Assembly (NCBI RefSeq): GCF_900176415.1
Contig: NZ_FWXO01000001.1
Coordinates: forward strand, 11,162 to 75,161
DNA: 64,000 nt
Direction: 5' to 3'
Origin: Cellulophaga tyrosinoxydans
GTDB lineage: Bacteria; Bacteroidota; Bacteroidia; Flavobacteriales; Flavobacteriaceae
Shown: positions 1 through 12,221 of the stretch, piece after piece
How the letters are laid out: every line of letters starts with the position of its first letter
Numbering within the stretch: position 1 is the stretch's first letter
Notes under the pieces: model-generated
Database searches by the model: none
The model's input: the letters and a program-made list of their open reading frames with translations, nothing else
Told to the model about the DNA's origin: nothing
Made by a program: the position numbers and the translations under genes

Positions 1-1114
1 TGTTCTCTTCTGTTGTAGCTGTATCATCAACTATTTCAATAGTATTGTCACAAGCGTTTTTGTTGGAAGCTTCACGAAAATCAAGTATTCCATTAGAATT
101 TGAATCCAAAGGTGCAGTATAACCTTGACCGTTTTCGCCTGAAACAACTTTTCCCATTGAGTTAACAGTAGGTGGAACTAAGCTTCCTAATCTACCATCT
201 CTATTTTCAACTAAAAAAGCATCAATAAAGCCTGCCTCCATAGTATCAGAACAACTATCATTGTCAGAATCTAAATCTCTAAAATCAGGAGTTTGATCAC
301 CATCTGTATCAACTGGTGTTATTCCTTCACCAGAACCAGGAGTTGTCTCATAATGATCATCAAGACCATTACCATCACTATCCATACCACAAGGCGCTTT
401 AAATTCGCTTGTAGTTTGTGCCTCAACATTATCTAAAATACCATCATTATCAGAATCCAGATCTCTAAAATCAGGTTTAGTATCTCCGTCGGTATCAACA
501 GGAGTTATTCCAATAGTAGAACCATTTTCATAGGCGTCATCAAGTCCGTTTCCATTATTATCAAATGTACATGGGTGAATATAATTACTGTCTCCTTGAC
601 TCTCAACGTTATCCAATATTCCATCATTATCAGAATCAATATCTAAATAATCTGGTTTACCATCATTATCGGTATCGATAGGCATTAATCCTCCACAACT
701 CCCTGGTGATACTTCATAAGCATCGTCTAAACCATTACCATCAACATCTTTACCGCTTGGTGCAATATAACCCGTAGAGGTTTGCGCTTCTACATTATCT
801 AAAATTCCATCATTATCAGAATCAATATCTAAATAATCAGGAATTCCGTCTTTATCAGTATCTCTGGGAGCAGTTGCATGATACCCTTCATTGGTATCAA
901 TTATTCCATCTCCATCATCATCTATATCTTTAGAATTTGGAACTTTATCACCATCTGTATCAGTATAGTAAAAAGAAAATGAAAAATCTACCGTATCAGC
1001 TTTATTCGAAAATGAAGTGAACAGGAAAAATAAAATCAAAAGACCAAATGAAACTTTAATTTTGGAACTCGACTTGTATTCATTAAAAGTAAAAATATCC
1101 ATACGCGTTAGCAT
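1..1114 (-). CDS. Secreted Asp-rich (thrombospondin type 3-like) repeat protein, C-terminal part missing
   Basis: This reading frame is open to the left edge, so only about 370 N-terminal residues are visible. The start is the ATG at 1114 or, 12 bases further in, the ATG at 1102. A hydrophobic segment at about residues 22-35 looks like a signal peptide or anchor. After it come repeated units of about 60 residues carrying calcium-binding-like patterns such as DTDGD, DIDSDNDGILDNVE and DGNGLDDAYE. At the DNA level the unit recurs every 180-186 bases; its core 'catcattatcagaatc' recurs near 442, 622 and 808, with a diverged copy near 255. In Flavobacteriia such proteins are usually exported by the type IX system and carry a C-terminal sorting domain, but that end lies outside the window. 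Function beyond a cell-surface or adhesive role is not inferable. Confidence 0.85.
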   Translation of the reverse strand, partial: MLTRMDIFTFNEYKSSSKIKVSFGLLILFFLFTSFSNKADTVDFSFSFYYTDTDGDKVPNSKDIDDDGDGIIDTNEGYHATAPRDTDKDGIPDYLDIDSDNDGILDNVEAQTSTGYIAPSGKDVDGNGLDDAYEVSPGSCGGLMPIDTDNDGKPDYLDIDSDNDGILDNVESQGDSNYIHPCTFDNNGNGLDDAYENGSTIGITPVDTDGDTKPDFRDLDSDNDGILDNVEAQTTSEFKAPCGMDSDGNGLDDHYETTPGSGEGITPVDTDGDQTPDFRDLDSDNDSCSDTMEAGFIDAFLVENRDGRLGSLVPPTVNSMGKVVSGENGQGYTAPLDSNSNGILDFREASNKNACDNTIEIVDDTATTEEN

Positions 1115-1494
1115 TTTTATTAACTAATCACCATGGCTGTAGGATAAAATATTTAGTAAGAAGATGGGGTCTTCAAAACTTTTAAAATATAGTGCAAGAT
1201 ATAGCTTAAAATTATATTCACTAAATTAAATGTTAATGGAATAGATTATTAATCTGCCAAAATCATATAAATTCGATGAACAGCACAATCAAATTTTACT
1301 TGAACCGAATATAGATACGGATTATCGGAGCAAAAAGATTAGCACAAAAATACCATCGCGCCAAATACTAAGATAAATAGCGAGAAAAGAAATAAATTCT
1401 TTCCTCATAATCAGCAAATTGTAAAAATTTAATTGGTGAAAATGGCGATAAACATTTTTTAAATTTTATAAAAGAAGTACAATTTATTTTATCC
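1115..1494. other. Divergent intergenic region before prfC
   Basis: About 380 bases separate the repeat protein from prfC. The stretch is AT-rich and contains no convincing ORF, tRNA or long hairpin. It presumably holds the promoter of the minus-strand repeat protein, but I could not find a clean TAnnTTTG box for it. Nothing else was recognised. Confidence 0.5.
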
Positions 1495-1502
1495 TATTTT
1501 TG
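1495..1502 (+). promoter_or_regulatory. Promoter -7 box of prfC (TATTTTTG)
   Basis: TATTTTTG matches the Bacteroidota -7 consensus TAnnTTTG and ends 13 bases before the prfC ATG, giving a very short leader. No clear TTG -33 element is visible at the expected distance. No Shine-Dalgarno sequence precedes the start codon. Confidence 0.55.
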
Positions 1503-1515
1503 CAAAAATTATAAT

Positions 1516-3105
1516 ATGAGTTTTGAAAAGGAAATTCAAAGAAGGAGAACTTTTGGTATTATTTCGCACCCAGATGCCGGAAAAACAACTTTAACTGAAA
1601 AATTACTTTTATTTGGTGGCGCTATTCAAGAAGCAGGAGCCGTAAAAAATAATAAAATTAAGAAAGGCGCAACAAGTGACTTCATGGAAATTGAACGTCA
1701 ACGTGGAATATCTGTAGCCACATCCGTTTTAGCTTTCATATACAAAGACAAAAAAATAAACATACTAGATACACCTGGTCATAAAGATTTTGCTGAGGAC
1801 ACCTTTAGAACACTTACAGCAGTAGACAGTGTAATTGTGGTTATTGATGTTGCCAAAGGTGTTGAGGAACAAACCGAAAAACTTGTTGAAGTTTGTCGAA
1901 TGCGGAACATTCCAATGATTGTCTTTATTAATAAGATGGATAGAGAAGGTAAAGATGCCTTTGATTTATTAGATGAAGTAGAACAAAAATTAGGTCTTTC
2001 TGTTACTCCCTTAAGTTTTCCCATAGGAATGGGATACGATTTTAAAGGAATCTATAATATATATGAAAAAAATATAAATCTATTTAGTGGGGATAGCAAA
2101 AAGAATATTGAAGATGTAATCGCGTTTGACAATATTGAAGGTCCTGAATTAGAAAAAATCATCGGCACAAAAGCTGCAAAAGATTTACGAGACAATCTTG
2201 AGCTAGTTCATGGAGTGTATCCAGAATTTGATAGAAACGAATATTTAGAAGGAAAGTTACAACCGGTATTTTTTGGTTCAGCACTAAACAATTTTGGTGT
2301 GCGCGAGTTATTAGATTGCTTTATTGATATAGCTCCAACACCAAGACCTAAAAAAGCTGAAGAAAGACTTGTAAATGCTAATGAAAAAGAATTCACTGGT
2401 TTTGTTTTTAAAATACATGCGAACATGGATCCAAAACATCGTGATCGTTTAGCATTTATAAAAATAGTTTCTGGAACTTTTGAACGCAATACACCATACT
2501 TGCATGTACGTCACAACAAGTCTATGAAATTCTCAAGTCCGAATGCATTTTTTGCTGAGAAGAAAGAAATTGTAGACATCTCTTATCCAGGAGATATTGT
2601 GGGCCTTCATGACACTGGCAACTTTAAAATTGGAGATACACTAACTGAAGGTGAAATACTTCATTACAAAGGAATTCCAAGTTTTTCTCCAGAACATTTT
2701 AGATATATTAACAACGCAGACCCATTAAAATCGAAACAATTATTCAAAGGAATTGATCAATTAATGGATGAAGGGGTTGCTCAGTTGTTTACTTTAGAAA
2801 TGAATGGAAGAAAAGTAATTGGAACCGTAGGCGCTTTACAATACGAGGTTATTCAGTATCGTCTTGAACATGAATATGGAGCAAAATGCACCTATGAAAA
2901 CTTTCCAGTATATAAAGCCTGCTGGGTAGCACCCAAAGACCCTAAAAATGATGAATTTAAAGAATTCAAGAGGGTTAAACAGAAATTTTTGGCTAAAGAC
3001 AAAACAGGTCAGTTAGTTTTTCTTGCCGACTCACAATTCTCTTTACAAATGACCCAACAAAAATACCCAAGTGTTATACTGAAATTCACTTCTGAATTCG
3101 AGTAA
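1516..3105 (+). CDS. prfC: Peptide chain release factor 3 (RF3)
   Basis: RF3 is a cytosolic GTPase that removes RF1 or RF2 from the ribosome after peptide release. The protein has 529 residues, the same length as the E. coli enzyme. The G-domain motifs are intact: the P-loop SHPDAGKT at residues 17-24, DTPGH at 85-89 and NKMD at 139-142. The beta-barrel and C-terminal domains follow, with the RF3-typical block around FSPEHFRYI and the GALQYEV segment. The N-terminal [20 protein letters not shown] is the standard RF3 start and fixes the ATG used. The gene stands alone on the plus strand and ends at a bidirectional terminator shared with the convergent DUF3467 gene. No anomalies were seen. Confidence 0.97.
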   Translation: MSFEKEIQRRRTFGIISHPDAGKTTLTEKLLLFGGAIQEAGAVKNNKIKKGATSDFMEIERQRGISVATSVLAFIYKDKKINILDTPGHKDFAEDTFRTLTAVDSVIVVIDVAKGVEEQTEKLVEVCRMRNIPMIVFINKMDREGKDAFDLLDEVEQKLGLSVTPLSFPIGMGYDFKGIYNIYEKNINLFSGDSKKNIEDVIAFDNIEGPELEKIIGTKAAKDLRDNLELVHGVYPEFDRNEYLEGKLQPVFFGSALNNFGVRELLDCFIDIAPTPRPKKAEERLVNANEKEFTGFVFKIHANMDPKHRDRLAFIKIVSGTFERNTPYLHVRHNKSMKFSSPNAFFAEKKEIVDISYPGDIVGLHDTGNFKIGDTLTEGEILHYKGIPSFSPEHFRYINNADPLKSKQLFKGIDQLMDEGVAQLFTLEMNGRKVIGTVGALQYEVIQYRLEHEYGAKCTYENFPVYKACWVAPKDPKNDEFKEFKRVKQKFLAKDKTGQLVFLADSQFSLQMTQQKYPSVILKFTSEFE

Positions 3106-3124
3106 TTACCTAAATTTTTAAAGT

Positions 3125-3162
3125 ATAAAAAAAATCCCGTGATTTTCATCACGGGATTTTTT
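3125..3162. terminator. Bidirectional intrinsic terminator between prfC and the rpoC-linked gene
   Basis: A perfect 12-bp stem (3131-3142 paired with 3149-3160) closes a 6-base loop. It is A-rich on its left flank and T-rich on its right, so both strands read a hairpin followed by U residues. It sits between the convergent stop codons of prfC and the DUF3467 gene and probably ends both transcripts, including the long rpoBC transcript. Confidence 0.9.
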
Positions 3163-3164
3163 GT

Positions 3165-3470
3165 TTATGCTTCTCCTGTAGGCCCAAAATTTATTGGGAT
3201 TGGAGTTTGTTCGTAATCCTTGATAGTTCCATGTGCTTTTTCAAACCTGCTGACATTATCATTTAATGCTTTTAAAAACTTTTTAGCGTGCTGAGGAGTA
3301 AGAACTATTCTACTCTTCACCTTCGCTTTCGGAGCTCCCGGCATCATACTAATAAAATCAACTACAAATTCTGATACAGAATGATTTATAATTGCCAAAT
3401 TAGAATAAATTCCTTCAGCAGTTTTTTCATCCAATTCTATATTAATTTGTTTTTGGTTTTGATCACTCAT
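3165..3470 (-). CDS. DUF3467 family protein, distal gene of the rpoBC transcript
   Basis: The 101-residue protein begins MSDQNQKQINIELDEKTAEG and carries the segments YSNLAIINHS and RIVLTPQHAKKFL typical of DUF3467 proteins. Its biochemical role is unknown. In Bacteroidota this small gene is repeatedly found directly downstream of rpoC, as here, where its start lies 13 bases after the rpoC stop. That spacing and the shared terminator at 3131-3160 argue for cotranscription with rpoBC. There is no signal peptide or membrane segment, so it is expected to be cytosolic. A link to RNA polymerase or translation is an inference from position only. Confidence 0.85.
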   Translation of the reverse strand: MSDQNQKQINIELDEKTAEGIYSNLAIINHSVSEFVVDFISMMPGAPKAKVKSRIVLTPQHAKKFLKALNDNVSRFEKAHGTIKDYEQTPIPINFGPTGEA

Positions 3471-3483
3471 TAAAAACTATTTT

Positions 3484-6400
3484 TTAGAATTTAAATTCCT
3501 CTTTACGAGCCATGATTTCATCATACTCTTCTTTAGAACCAACAATAATACTATCGTAATCTCTCATACCTGTACCTGCAGGAATTTTATGTCCTACAAT
3601 TACATTTTCTTTCAAGCCTTCTAAATCATCAACCTTACCAGCTACTGCCGCCTCGTTTAATACTTTAGTTGTCTCTTGGAAAGATGCTGCAGAAATAAAT
3701 GATTTAGTCTGTAATGAAGCACGAGTAATACCTTGTAGTATTGGCGTTGCTGTTGCAGCAATCGCATCTCTAGCTTCAACTAAAGCTTTATCATTTCTTC
3801 TAAGTACAGAGTTTTCATCTCTTAACTGACGAGCTGATATAATTTGGCCCGCTTTTAAGTTATCAGAATCTCCTACTTCAACAACAACTTTCTTTCCGAA
3901 AATTTCATCATTTTCCGTGATAAAATCATCTTTATGAGCTAATTGATTTTCTAAGAAGATAGTATCTCCTGGATCTTGAATTCTAACTTTACGCATCATT
4001 TGACGTACTACTACCTCAAAATGCTTATCATTAATTTTCACTCCTTGTAAACGGTATACTTCTTGAACTTCGTTCACTAAGTATTGTTGTACCGCTGAAG
4101 GACCTTTAATTGCTAAGATATCCTCTGGAGTAATTGATCCATCAGAAAGTGGCATACCAGCACGTACATAATCGTTTTCCTGTACTAATATTTGATTAGA
4201 AAGTTTTACTAAATACTTTTTAACCTCACCTAATTTAGACTCAATAATAATTTCTCTGTTACCTCTTTTGATTTTACCGAAAGAAACAACACCATCAATT
4301 TCTGAAACAACAGCTGGGTTTGAAGGGTTACGAGCCTCAAATAACTCGGTAACTCTTGGAAGACCACCTGTAATATCCCCAGATTTAGCAGATTTACGTG
4401 GAATCTTAACAAGGATTTTACCTTCTTTTATCTTCTCGCCATTATCTACCATAATGTGCGAACCTACTGGTAAGTTATATGAACGTAATACTTCATCTTT
4501 ACTATTCATAATAAGTAAAGTTGGTATTAATTTCTTATTTCTAGATTCTGAAATTACTTTCTCTTGGAAACCAGTTTGTTCATCAATCTCTACTTGGTAA
4601 GTAACACCTTGATCAATATTTTCATAAGCAATCTTACCCGGGAATTCAGAAACTATAACTCCGTTATATGGATCCCACTGACAAATTACTTCGTCTTTTG
4701 CAACTTTAGCACCATTCTTAACGAATAATTGAGATCCGTAAGGAATGTTGTTTGTACTTAAAACAATACCTGTTTTTGCATCGACAACTTTAATTTCTGA
4801 TGTTCTAGAAATAACAATCTCAGATGCATTACCATCGTTATCAGTAGAAGTAACAGTTCTTAAATCTTCAATTTCCGCAATACCGCCAAATTTTGCAGCA
4901 AGCTTATTATCTTCAGAAATGTTTCCTGCGATACCACCCACGTGGAAAGTACGCAATGTTAACTGAGTTCCAGGCTCACCAATTGATTGTGCAGCAACAA
5001 CACCAACAGCCTCACCTCTTTGTACCATTTTATTGGTTGAAAGGTTTCTTCCGTAGCATTTACCACAAATTCCTTTTGATGCCTCACAAGTTAATGCTGA
5101 ACGTACTTCAATTTTTTCAATTGGAGACGCTTCTACAACTTTAACATCAGCTTCTAATATTTCTTGTCCAGCTCTTAAGATCAACTCCTCAGTTAAAGGA
5201 TTATAAACATCATGTAAAGAAACTCTACCTAATATTCTTTCTCCTAAAGACTCAACAATTTCTTCATTTTTCTTTAATGCTTCAACTTCAATACCTCTTA
5301 AAGTACCACAATCTTCAGTATTAATAATAACATCTTGAGAAACATCTACTAAACGACGTGTTAAGTAACCTGCATCCGCCGTTTTTAAAGCCGTATCTGC
5401 AAGACCCTTACGAGCACCGTGTGTTGAAATGAAGTATTCAAGAATTGAAAGACCTTCCTTAAAGTTAGAAAGAATTGGGTTTTCAATAATCTCTCCCCCA
5501 CCTGCTGTAGATTTTTTAGGCTTAGCCATTAATCCACGCATACCTGTTAACTGACGGATTTGTTCCTTAGAACCCCTCGCACCAGAATCAAGCATCATAT
5601 ACACCGAGTTAAATCCTTGTTGGTCTTCACGAATACGTTTCATTGCCAACTCAGTTAGCATTGCATTTGTAGAAGTCCAAACATCAATAACTTGGTTATA
5701 ACGTTCGTTATTTGTAATTAGACCCATGTTATAGTTGGTCATAATTCCATCAACTTGTCCGTTAGCATCAGCAATCATTTCATGCTTTTCTGGTGGAATA
5801 ATAATATCCCCTAAGCTAAATGAAAGACCACCTTTGAAAGCGAACTCATAACCCATGGTTTTAATCTTATCTAAGAAATCTGCAGTAGTAGGTACATCTG
5901 TAACCTCAAGAATTCCACCAATGATATCTCTTAAAGATTTTTTATTCAATACAACGTTTATGTATCCTGCTTTTTCAGGAACCATTCTATTGAATAAAAC
6001 TCTACCTACAGTTGTTGGAATAATTTTATAAACCAACTCACCTGCTTCATTGAAATCTTTTGCTCTAACTTTTACGCCAGCGTTAAGATCAACCATACCT
6101 TCATTAAAAGCAATTACAACTTCTTCTGAAGAATAGAAAGTTAACCCCTCACCTTTTACAGGCACTTCTGGTGTAGATTTACGCTCTTTGGTCATATAGT
6201 AAAGACCCAAGACCATATCCTGAGATGGTACCGTAATTGGTGAACCATTTGCAGGGTTTAATATATTGTGAGATGCCAACATTAACAATTGACATTCTAA
6301 GATAGCTTCTGGTCCTAATGGTAAATGCACCGCCATTTGATCTCCATCGAAATCCGCATTAAATGCAGTACAAACTAATGGATGTAAACGAATAGCTTTA

Positions 6401-7782
6401 CCTTCAATTAACTTAGGTTGGAATGCTTGGATTCCCAAACGGTGTAACGTAGGAGCCCGGTTTAACAAAACAGGGTGACCTTTTAAAACATTTTCAAGAA
6501 TATCCCAAACTACAGGCTCTTTCTTATCTATAATCTTCTTAGCAGACTTTACTGTTTTTACAATACCTCTTTCAATCAGTTTACGGATTACAAAAGGTTT
6601 GTAAAGCTCAGCAGCCATATCTTTAGGAAGACCACATTCAAATAATTTTAATTCTGGTCCAACAACAATTACAGAACGTGCTGAATAATCCACACGCTTA
6701 CCAAGTAAGTTCTGACGGAAACGACCTTGTTTACCTTTTAAAGAATCTGAAAGAGACTTTAATGGTCTGTTTGATTCTGTTTTAACAGCAGAAGCTTTTC
6801 TTGTGTTATCAAATAAAGAATCTACAGATTCTTGAAGCATACGCTTCTCGTTTCTAAGAATAACCTCAGGAGCTTTTATCTCAACTAATCTTTTAAGACG
6901 GTTGTTACGGATAATTACTCTTCTGTAAAGATCATTTAAATCTGATGTTGCAAAACGACCACCATCTAAAGGAACTAGAGGACGTAATTCTGGTGGAATA
7001 ACTGGGATTACTTTCATAATCATCCACTCAGGTCTGTTTTCTCGATTTTCTTGAGACTCTCTTAAAGATTCAACAACTTGAAGTCTTTTTAAAGCTTCTG
7101 TTTTACGTTGCTTAGAAGTTTCAGTATTCGCTTTATGTCTTAATTCATATGAAAGCTCATCTAAATCTATACGAGCTAAAATATCAATTAAACACTCTGC
7201 ACCCATTTTAGCAATAAACTTATTTGGGTCTGTATCTTCTAAATATTGATTTTCTACTGGAACTGATTCCAATATATTTAGGTATTCTTCTTCAGTTAAG
7301 AAATCCATTTTATTGATTTCTTCACCTTCTGGACCTTTTGCAATACCTGGTTGAATTACAACATAACGCTCATAATAGATAATCATGTCTAATTTCTTAG
7401 AAGGTAATCCTAATAAGTATCCAATTTTGTTAGGTAACGAACGGAAATACCAGATATGAGCAACAGGTACTACCAAATTAATGTGACCAACTCTATCTCT
7501 ACGTACTTTCTTTTCTGTAACCTCTACACCACAACGGTCACAAACGATTCCACGATAACGAATTCTTTTGTACTTACCACAAGCACATTCATAATCCTTT
7601 ACAGGACCAAAAATACGCTCACAAAAAAGACCGTCACGCTCTGGTTTGTGCGTTCTATAGTTAATAGTTTCTGGCTTTAAAACTTCTCCCCTTGATTCCG
7701 CCAAAATAGATTCTGGTGAAGCCAATCCAATTGAAATTTTATCGAACCTTTTTATTGTGTTATTATCTCTTTGTCTAGCCAT
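3484..7782 (-). CDS. rpoC: DNA-directed RNA polymerase subunit beta'
   Basis: This is the largest core subunit of RNA polymerase and carries the catalytic Mg-binding loop. The 1432-residue protein has the N-terminal zinc finger ([20 protein letters not shown]), the invariant [12 protein letters not shown] catalytic motif at about residues 473-484, the trigger-loop region [10 protein letters not shown] and the second zinc site [13 protein letters not shown]. It is slightly longer than the E. coli protein (1407). The start [19 protein letters not shown] fits the family and lies 66 bases after the rpoB stop, so rpoB and rpoC form one transcript. No truncation or frameshift was seen. Confidence 0.99.
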   Translation of the reverse strand: MARQRDNNTIKRFDKISIGLASPESILAESRGEVLKPETINYRTHKPERDGLFCERIFGPVKDYECACGKYKRIRYRGIVCDRCGVEVTEKKVRRDRVGHINLVVPVAHIWYFRSLPNKIGYLLGLPSKKLDMIIYYERYVVIQPGIAKGPEGEEINKMDFLTEEEYLNILESVPVENQYLEDTDPNKFIAKMGAECLIDILARIDLDELSYELRHKANTETSKQRKTEALKRLQVVESLRESQENRENRPEWMIMKVIPVIPPELRPLVPLDGGRFATSDLNDLYRRVIIRNNRLKRLVEIKAPEVILRNEKRMLQESVDSLFDNTRKASAVKTESNRPLKSLSDSLKGKQGRFRQNLLGKRVDYSARSVIVVGPELKLFECGLPKDMAAELYKPFVIRKLIERGIVKTVKSAKKIIDKKEPVVWDILENVLKGHPVLLNRAPTLHRLGIQAFQPKLIEGKAIRLHPLVCTAFNADFDGDQMAVHLPLGPEAILECQLLMLASHNILNPANGSPITVPSQDMVLGLYYMTKERKSTPEVPVKGEGLTFYSSEEVVIAFNEGMVDLNAGVKVRAKDFNEAGELVYKIIPTTVGRVLFNRMVPEKAGYINVVLNKKSLRDIIGGILEVTDVPTTADFLDKIKTMGYEFAFKGGLSFSLGDIIIPPEKHEMIADANGQVDGIMTNYNMGLITNNERYNQVIDVWTSTNAMLTELAMKRIREDQQGFNSVYMMLDSGARGSKEQIRQLTGMRGLMAKPKKSTAGGGEIIENPILSNFKEGLSILEYFISTHGARKGLADTALKTADAGYLTRRLVDVSQDVIINTEDCGTLRGIEVEALKKNEEIVESLGERILGRVSLHDVYNPLTEELILRAGQEILEADVKVVEASPIEKIEVRSALTCEASKGICGKCYGRNLSTNKMVQRGEAVGVVAAQSIGEPGTQLTLRTFHVGGIAGNISEDNKLAAKFGGIAEIEDLRTVTSTDNDGNASEIVISRTSEIKVVDAKTGIVLSTNNIPYGSQLFVKNGAKVAKDEVICQWDPYNGVIVSEFPGKIAYENIDQGVTYQVEIDEQTGFQEKVISESRNKKLIPTLLIMNSKDEVLRSYNLPVGSHIMVDNGEKIKEGKILVKIPRKSAKSGDITGGLPRVTELFEARNPSNPAVVSEIDGVVSFGKIKRGNREIIIESKLGEVKKYLVKLSNQILVQENDYVRAGMPLSDGSITPEDILAIKGPSAVQQYLVNEVQEVYRLQGVKINDKHFEVVVRQMMRKVRIQDPGDTIFLENQLAHKDDFITENDEIFGKKVVVEVGDSDNLKAGQIISARQLRDENSVLRRNDKALVEARDAIAATATPILQGITRASLQTKSFISAASFQETTKVLNEAAVAGKVDDLEGLKENVIVGHKIPAGTGMRDYDSIIVGSKEEYDEIMARKEEFKF

Positions 7783-7848
7783 AACAATATGGTGATGATA
7801 AATTAAATTTGTGTTACTAAATAGTGTCTCTTTAAAAACCTATTACTA

Positions 7849-10800
7849 CTACTCTTCAAGTCTAATATCTAAACCTAATCCTTTAAGTTCATGCATTAAT
7901 ACATTGAAAGATTCTGGTAAACCAGGTTCTGGCATTGTTTCTCCTTTAACGATTGCTTCGTACGTTTTAGCTCTACCTACAACATCATCAGATTTAACTG
8001 TTAATATTTCACGTAAAGTAGCAGAAGCACCGTAAGCTTCAAGTGCCCAAACTTCCATCTCTCCAAAACGCTGACCACCAAATTGTGCTTTACCACCTAG
8101 AGGTTGTTGCGTTATTAATGAGTATGGTCCGATAGAACGAGCGTGCATTTTATCATCTACCATGTGTCCTAATTTCAACATGTAAATGACACCAACTGTT
8201 GCAGGTTGATCAAAACGTTGTCCTGTTCCACCATCGTAAAGATAGGTATGTCCAAATCTTGGTATTCCAGCTTCGTCTGTAAAGCCGTTAATTTGATCAA
8301 GAGTAGCACCATCAAAAATTGGTGTTGCATATTTCTTGCCTAATTTAAGACCTGCCCAACCAAGAACAGTTTCATAAATTTGACCAATGTTCATACGAGA
8401 TGGTACACCTAATGGATTTAATACAATATCAACTGGTGTTCCATCTGCTAAGAAAGGCATATCTTCATGACGAACAATTCTAGAAACAATACCCTTGTTT
8501 CCGTGACGTCCTGCCATTTTATCCCCTACTTTAAGCTTACGTTTTTTAGCAACATAAACTTTAGCCAATTTCATAATACCAGCTGGTAATTCATCACCCA
8601 CAGAAATAGTAAACTTATCTCTTCTTAAGTTACCTTGAAGATCATTAAGCTTAATTTTATAATTGTGTAACAAATCTGCAACTAAAGTATTTGTATCCTT
8701 ATCTGTTGTCCAACTACCACCTACAAGGTGAGCAAAATCATCAACAGCATTAAGCATTTTCATGGTATATTTCTTTCCTTTAGGAAGTACTTCTTCACCA
8801 AGATCATTTAATACTCCTTGAGAAGTTTTACCATTTACCAAGTTGAATAACTTCTCAACTAAGATATCTTTTAATTGTTGGAATTTAACTTCGTATTCTA
8901 ACTCTAATTTAGAAATAGCTTCTTTATCTTCTGAACGTTTTCTCTTATCCTTAATAGAACGTGAGAATAATTTTTTATCGATAACCACACCTCTTAATGA
9001 AGGCGAAGCTTTTAAAGATGCATCTTTTACGTCTCCAGCTTTATCACCGAATATAGCACGTAATAATTTTTCTTCAGGAGTTGGATCAGATTCTCCTTTT
9101 GGCGTAATCTTACCAATTAAAATATCACCAGGCTTTACTTCAGCACCAATACGTATCATACCATTTTCATCAAGGTCTTTTGTAGCCTCTTCTGAAACGT
9201 TTGGTATATCGTTTGTTAATTCCTCAGCACCTAATTTTGTATCTCTAACTTCCAAAGAATATTCATCTACATGGATAGAAGTAAAAATATCTTCACGAAC
9301 AACTTTTTCAGAAATTACAATAGCATCCTCAAAGTTATATCCTTTCCAAGGCATGAAGGCAACTTTTAGGTTTCTACCTAAAGCTAATTCTCCATTTTCT
9401 GTAGCATATCCTTCACAAAGAACTTGGCCTTTTTTAACTTTATCACCTTTTCTTACGATAGGTTTTAAATTAATGCTTGTTCCTTGGTTAGTTTTTCTAA
9501 ATTTAACTAATTCGTAAGTTTTTGAATCTTCTTCAAAACTTACCATACGCTCCTCATCAGTTCTATCATACTTGATAGTAATGATTTGAGAATCTACGTA
9601 TTGGATAACTCCATCTCCTTCAGCATTAATCAATACTCTAGAATCCGAAGCTACTTGGCGTTCCAAACCAGTACCAACAATTGGTGCTTCTGGTCTTAAT
9701 AATGGAACAGCCTGACGCATCATGTTTGACCCCATCAAGGCACGGTTCGCATCATCATGTTCCAAGAATGGAATTAACGATGCAGAAATAGATGCAATTT
9801 GATTTGGCGCAACGTCAGTATAATGAATTTCAGCAGGATCTACAACTGGGAAATCCCCCTCTTCTCTAGCAATAACTTTCTCAGCAGTAATATTTCCTTT
9901 TTCATCCATTGGAATGTTTGCTTGCGCAATTTTCATTCCTTCCTCTTCTTCTGCACTTAAGTAGCTAAAGTTTTCAATATCAACTTTACCATTTTCTACT
10001 TTTCTGTATGGTGTCTCAAGGAATCCCATAGAATTCACTTTAGAGAATACTGAAAGTGAAGAAATAAGACCAATGTTTGGACCTTCAGGAGTTTCAATTG
10101 GGCAAAGTCTACCATAGTGTGTATAGTGAACGTCACGTACTTCGAAACCAGCTCTTTCTCTAGATAAACCACCTGGTCCAAGAGCTGATAATCTTCTCTT
10201 GTGTGTAATCTCGGCTAATGGATTCGTTTGATCCATAAATTGAGATAATTGGTTTGTTCCAAAGAATGAATTAATTACTGAAGATAATGTCTTAGCATTA
10301 ATCAAATCAATTGGTGTAAACACTTCGTTATCACGTACATTCATACGCTCACGAATAGTTCTAGCCATACGAGCTAAACCTACACCAAACTGCTGAGATA
10401 ATTGCTCACCCACAGTTCTAACACGGCGGTTAGATAAGTGATCAATATCATCAATTTCAGCCTTAGAGTTAATAAGCTCAATTAAATATTTGATAATAGT
10501 TATGATATCTTCTTTAGTCAAGACTTGCTTGTCCATTCCAATATCTAAACCTAATTTTTTGTTCATTCTATAACGACCAACTTCACCTAAGTTATAACGT
10601 TGATCAGAAAAGAATAATTTATCAATAATACCTCTTGCTGTTTCCTCATCTGGCGGTTCAGCATTACGTAATTGACGGTATATGTGTTCTACAGCCTCTT
10701 TTTCAGAGTTTGTAGGATCTTTTTGTAATGTATTGTGAATAATACCATAATCTGATTGAGCAGCACTTTCTTTATGCAAAAGAACTGTTTTCACATCAGC

Positions 10801-11658
10801 ATCAACTATTTGCTCAATGTGCTCTTTTTCTAGAATAGTATCACGATCTAAGATAATCTCATTTCTTTCAATAGAAACCACCTCACCAGTATCTTCATCA
10901 ACGAAATCTTCGTGCCATGTATTCAAAACTCTAGCAGCTAATTTACGTCCTAGTACTTTTTTCAGTCCTGCTACCGAAACCTTAACCTCTTCAGAAAGAT
11001 CGAAGATTTCTAAAATATCCTTATCACTTTCAAAACCAATAGCTCTAAAAAGTGTAGTAACAGGTAATTTTTTCTTTCTATCAATATAAGCGTACATAAC
11101 GCCATTGATATCTGTTGCAAATTCTATCCAAGATCCTTTAAAAGGAATTACTCTTGCAGAATATAACTTAGTTCCATTTGCATGGAATGATTGTCCAAAG
11201 AATACACCTGGAGATCTATGTAACTGTGAAACAACTACACGTTCGGCACCATTTATAACAAAGGTACCACTAGGTGTCATGTAAGGAATAGTTCCTAAAT
11301 AAACATCCTGTACAATAGTTTCGAAATCCTCATGTTCCGGATCAGTACAATATAATTTTAACCTTGCTTTTAGCGGAACGCTATGGGTAAGACCTCGCTC
11401 AATACATTCTTGTATTGAATAACGTGGTGGATCTATAAAATAATCTAAAAACTCTAATACAAACTGATTTCTTGTGTCTGTAATAGGAAAGTTTTCTTGA
11501 AAAGTATTATAAAGTCCTTCATCTCCCCTTTCGTCAGATTTAGTTTCAAGTTGAAAAAAATCTTGAAATGACTTAACCTGAATGTCCAAGAAATCCGGAT
11601 AATTCGGGATATTCTTAGCGGATGCGAAATTTATTCTTTCAGTCTGATTTGTAAACAT
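7849..11658 (-). CDS. rpoB: DNA-directed RNA polymerase subunit beta
   Basis: The protein has 1269 residues counted from the ATG at 11658. An in-frame TTG directly upstream is not the likely start, because [14 protein letters not shown] is the usual flavobacterial N-terminus. The rifampicin-binding region is wild type: the [20 protein letters not shown] and [12 protein letters not shown] segments keep the Asp, His and Ser residues whose mutation gives resistance in E. coli. The C-terminal [18 protein letters not shown] clamp segment is intact. The gene is preceded by rplL across a 129-base spacer containing two hairpins, and followed by rpoC. The subunit forms the active-site cleft with RpoC. 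Confidence 0.99.
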   Translation of the reverse strand: MFTNQTERINFASAKNIPNYPDFLDIQVKSFQDFFQLETKSDERGDEGLYNTFQENFPITDTRNQFVLEFLDYFIDPPRYSIQECIERGLTHSVPLKARLKLYCTDPEHEDFETIVQDVYLGTIPYMTPSGTFVINGAERVVVSQLHRSPGVFFGQSFHANGTKLYSARVIPFKGSWIEFATDINGVMYAYIDRKKKLPVTTLFRAIGFESDKDILEIFDLSEEVKVSVAGLKKVLGRKLAARVLNTWHEDFVDEDTGEVVSIERNEIILDRDTILEKEHIEQIVDADVKTVLLHKESAAQSDYGIIHNTLQKDPTNSEKEAVEHIYRQLRNAEPPDEETARGIIDKLFFSDQRYNLGEVGRYRMNKKLGLDIGMDKQVLTKEDIITIIKYLIELINSKAEIDDIDHLSNRRVRTVGEQLSQQFGVGLARMARTIRERMNVRDNEVFTPIDLINAKTLSSVINSFFGTNQLSQFMDQTNPLAEITHKRRLSALGPGGLSRERAGFEVRDVHYTHYGRLCPIETPEGPNIGLISSLSVFSKVNSMGFLETPYRKVENGKVDIENFSYLSAEEEEGMKIAQANIPMDEKGNITAEKVIAREEGDFPVVDPAEIHYTDVAPNQIASISASLIPFLEHDDANRALMGSNMMRQAVPLLRPEAPIVGTGLERQVASDSRVLINAEGDGVIQYVDSQIITIKYDRTDEERMVSFEEDSKTYELVKFRKTNQGTSINLKPIVRKGDKVKKGQVLCEGYATENGELALGRNLKVAFMPWKGYNFEDAIVISEKVVREDIFTSIHVDEYSLEVRDTKLGAEELTNDIPNVSEEATKDLDENGMIRIGAEVKPGDILIGKITPKGESDPTPEEKLLRAIFGDKAGDVKDASLKASPSLRGVVIDKKLFSRSIKDKRKRSEDKEAISKLELEYEVKFQQLKDILVEKLFNLVNGKTSQGVLNDLGEEVLPKGKKYTMKMLNAVDDFAHLVGGSWTTDKDTNTLVADLLHNYKIKLNDLQGNLRRDKFTISVGDELPAGIMKLAKVYVAKKRKLKVGDKMAGRHGNKGIVSRIVRHEDMPFLADGTPVDIVLNPLGVPSRMNIGQIYETVLGWAGLKLGKKYATPIFDGATLDQINGFTDEAGIPRFGHTYLYDGGTGQRFDQPATVGVIYMLKLGHMVDDKMHARSIGPYSLITQQPLGGKAQFGGQRFGEMEVWALEAYGASATLREILTVKSDDVVGRAKTYEAIVKGETMPEPGLPESFNVLMHELKGLGLDIRLEE

Positions 11659-11701
11659 CAATGGACAAAATTTTGATTATGAATACTTACTTTAATATTG
11701 C

Positions 11702-11720
11702 ATGTAGTTTATGGCTACAT
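11702..11720 (-). other. Second hairpin in the rplL-rpoB spacer
   Basis: ATGTAG and CTACAT form a 6-bp stem with a 7-base loop, about 44 bases before the rpoB start and about 10 bases from the larger hairpin at 11730-11768. There is no poly-U tract after it. It may act with its neighbour in processing or partial termination. Confidence 0.4.
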
Positions 11721-11729
11721 ACATAAATA

Positions 11730-11768
11730 GGTTTAGGTCTAGCCACCAAAAGTGAAAAGACCTAAACC
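11730..11768 (-). promoter_or_regulatory. Perfect 11-bp hairpin in the rplL-rpoB spacer
   Basis: GGTTTAGGTCT (11730-11740) pairs perfectly with AGACCTAAACC (11758-11768) across a 17-base loop. On the coding (minus) strand it lies 22 bases after the rplL stop and is not followed by a U-run, so it is not a full intrinsic terminator. In E. coli the same spacer holds a partial attenuator and an RNase III site that set the ratio of ribosomal protein to polymerase. An analogous role here is inferred from position. Confidence 0.65.
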
Positions 11769-11790
11769 AAAAATAATATGGTTGCTTATA

Positions 11791-12168
11791 TTATTTAAGC
11801 TCAACTTCTGCTCCTGCTTCTTCCAATGATTTTTGAATTCCTTCAGCTTCATCTTTAGAGATACCTTCTTTAATAGCTTTTGGTGCGCTATCAACGATAT
11901 CTTTAGCTTCTTTTAAACCTAAACCAGTTAATTCTTTAACTAATTTTACAACTGCAAGCTTAGATGCTCCAGCAGCTTTCAAGATAACATCAAATTCTGT
12001 TTTCTCTTCAGCAGCTTCGCCACCAGCAGCAGCTCCACCAGCAGCAACTGCAACAGCAGCAGCAGCAGGCTCAATACCATACTCATCTTTTAATATATTA
12101 GCTAATTCATTAACCTCTTTTACAGTTAAGTTAACTAATTGTTCTGCGAAATCTTTTAAATCTGCCAT
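11791..12168 (-). CDS. rplL: 50S ribosomal protein L7/L12
   Basis: This is the stalk protein that recruits translation factors to the 50S subunit. The 125-residue sequence has the N-terminal dimerisation segment, an Ala/Gly-rich hinge at about residues 36-55 and the C-terminal globular domain with [28 protein letters not shown] and [11 protein letters not shown]. It is encoded 53 bases after rplJ, the gene for its anchoring partner L10, and is the last ribosomal protein gene before rpoB. Length and motifs match the family exactly. Confidence 0.98.
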   Translation of the reverse strand: MADLKDFAEQLVNLTVKEVNELANILKDEYGIEPAAAAVAVAAGGAAAGGEAAEEKTEFDVILKAAGASKLAVVKLVKELTGLGLKEAKDIVDSAPKAIKEGISKDEAEGIQKSLEEAGAEVELK

Positions 12169-12221
12169 TTTTCTATCGTTTAATAAAATTTTAAAATATA
12201 ATTGTTTTTAGTGCGTACGTT

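Noticed and set aside
250-830. Regular 180-186-base repeats that could look like a CRISPR array
   Set aside because: The repeats are in-frame protein-coding units with translated similarity, too long and too diverged for CRISPR repeats and spacers.
8843-9517. 224-codon open frame antisense to rpoB
   Set aside because: It lies wholly inside the intact rpoB on the other strand, has no recognisable domain or start region, and open antisense frames are expected in long AT-rich genes.
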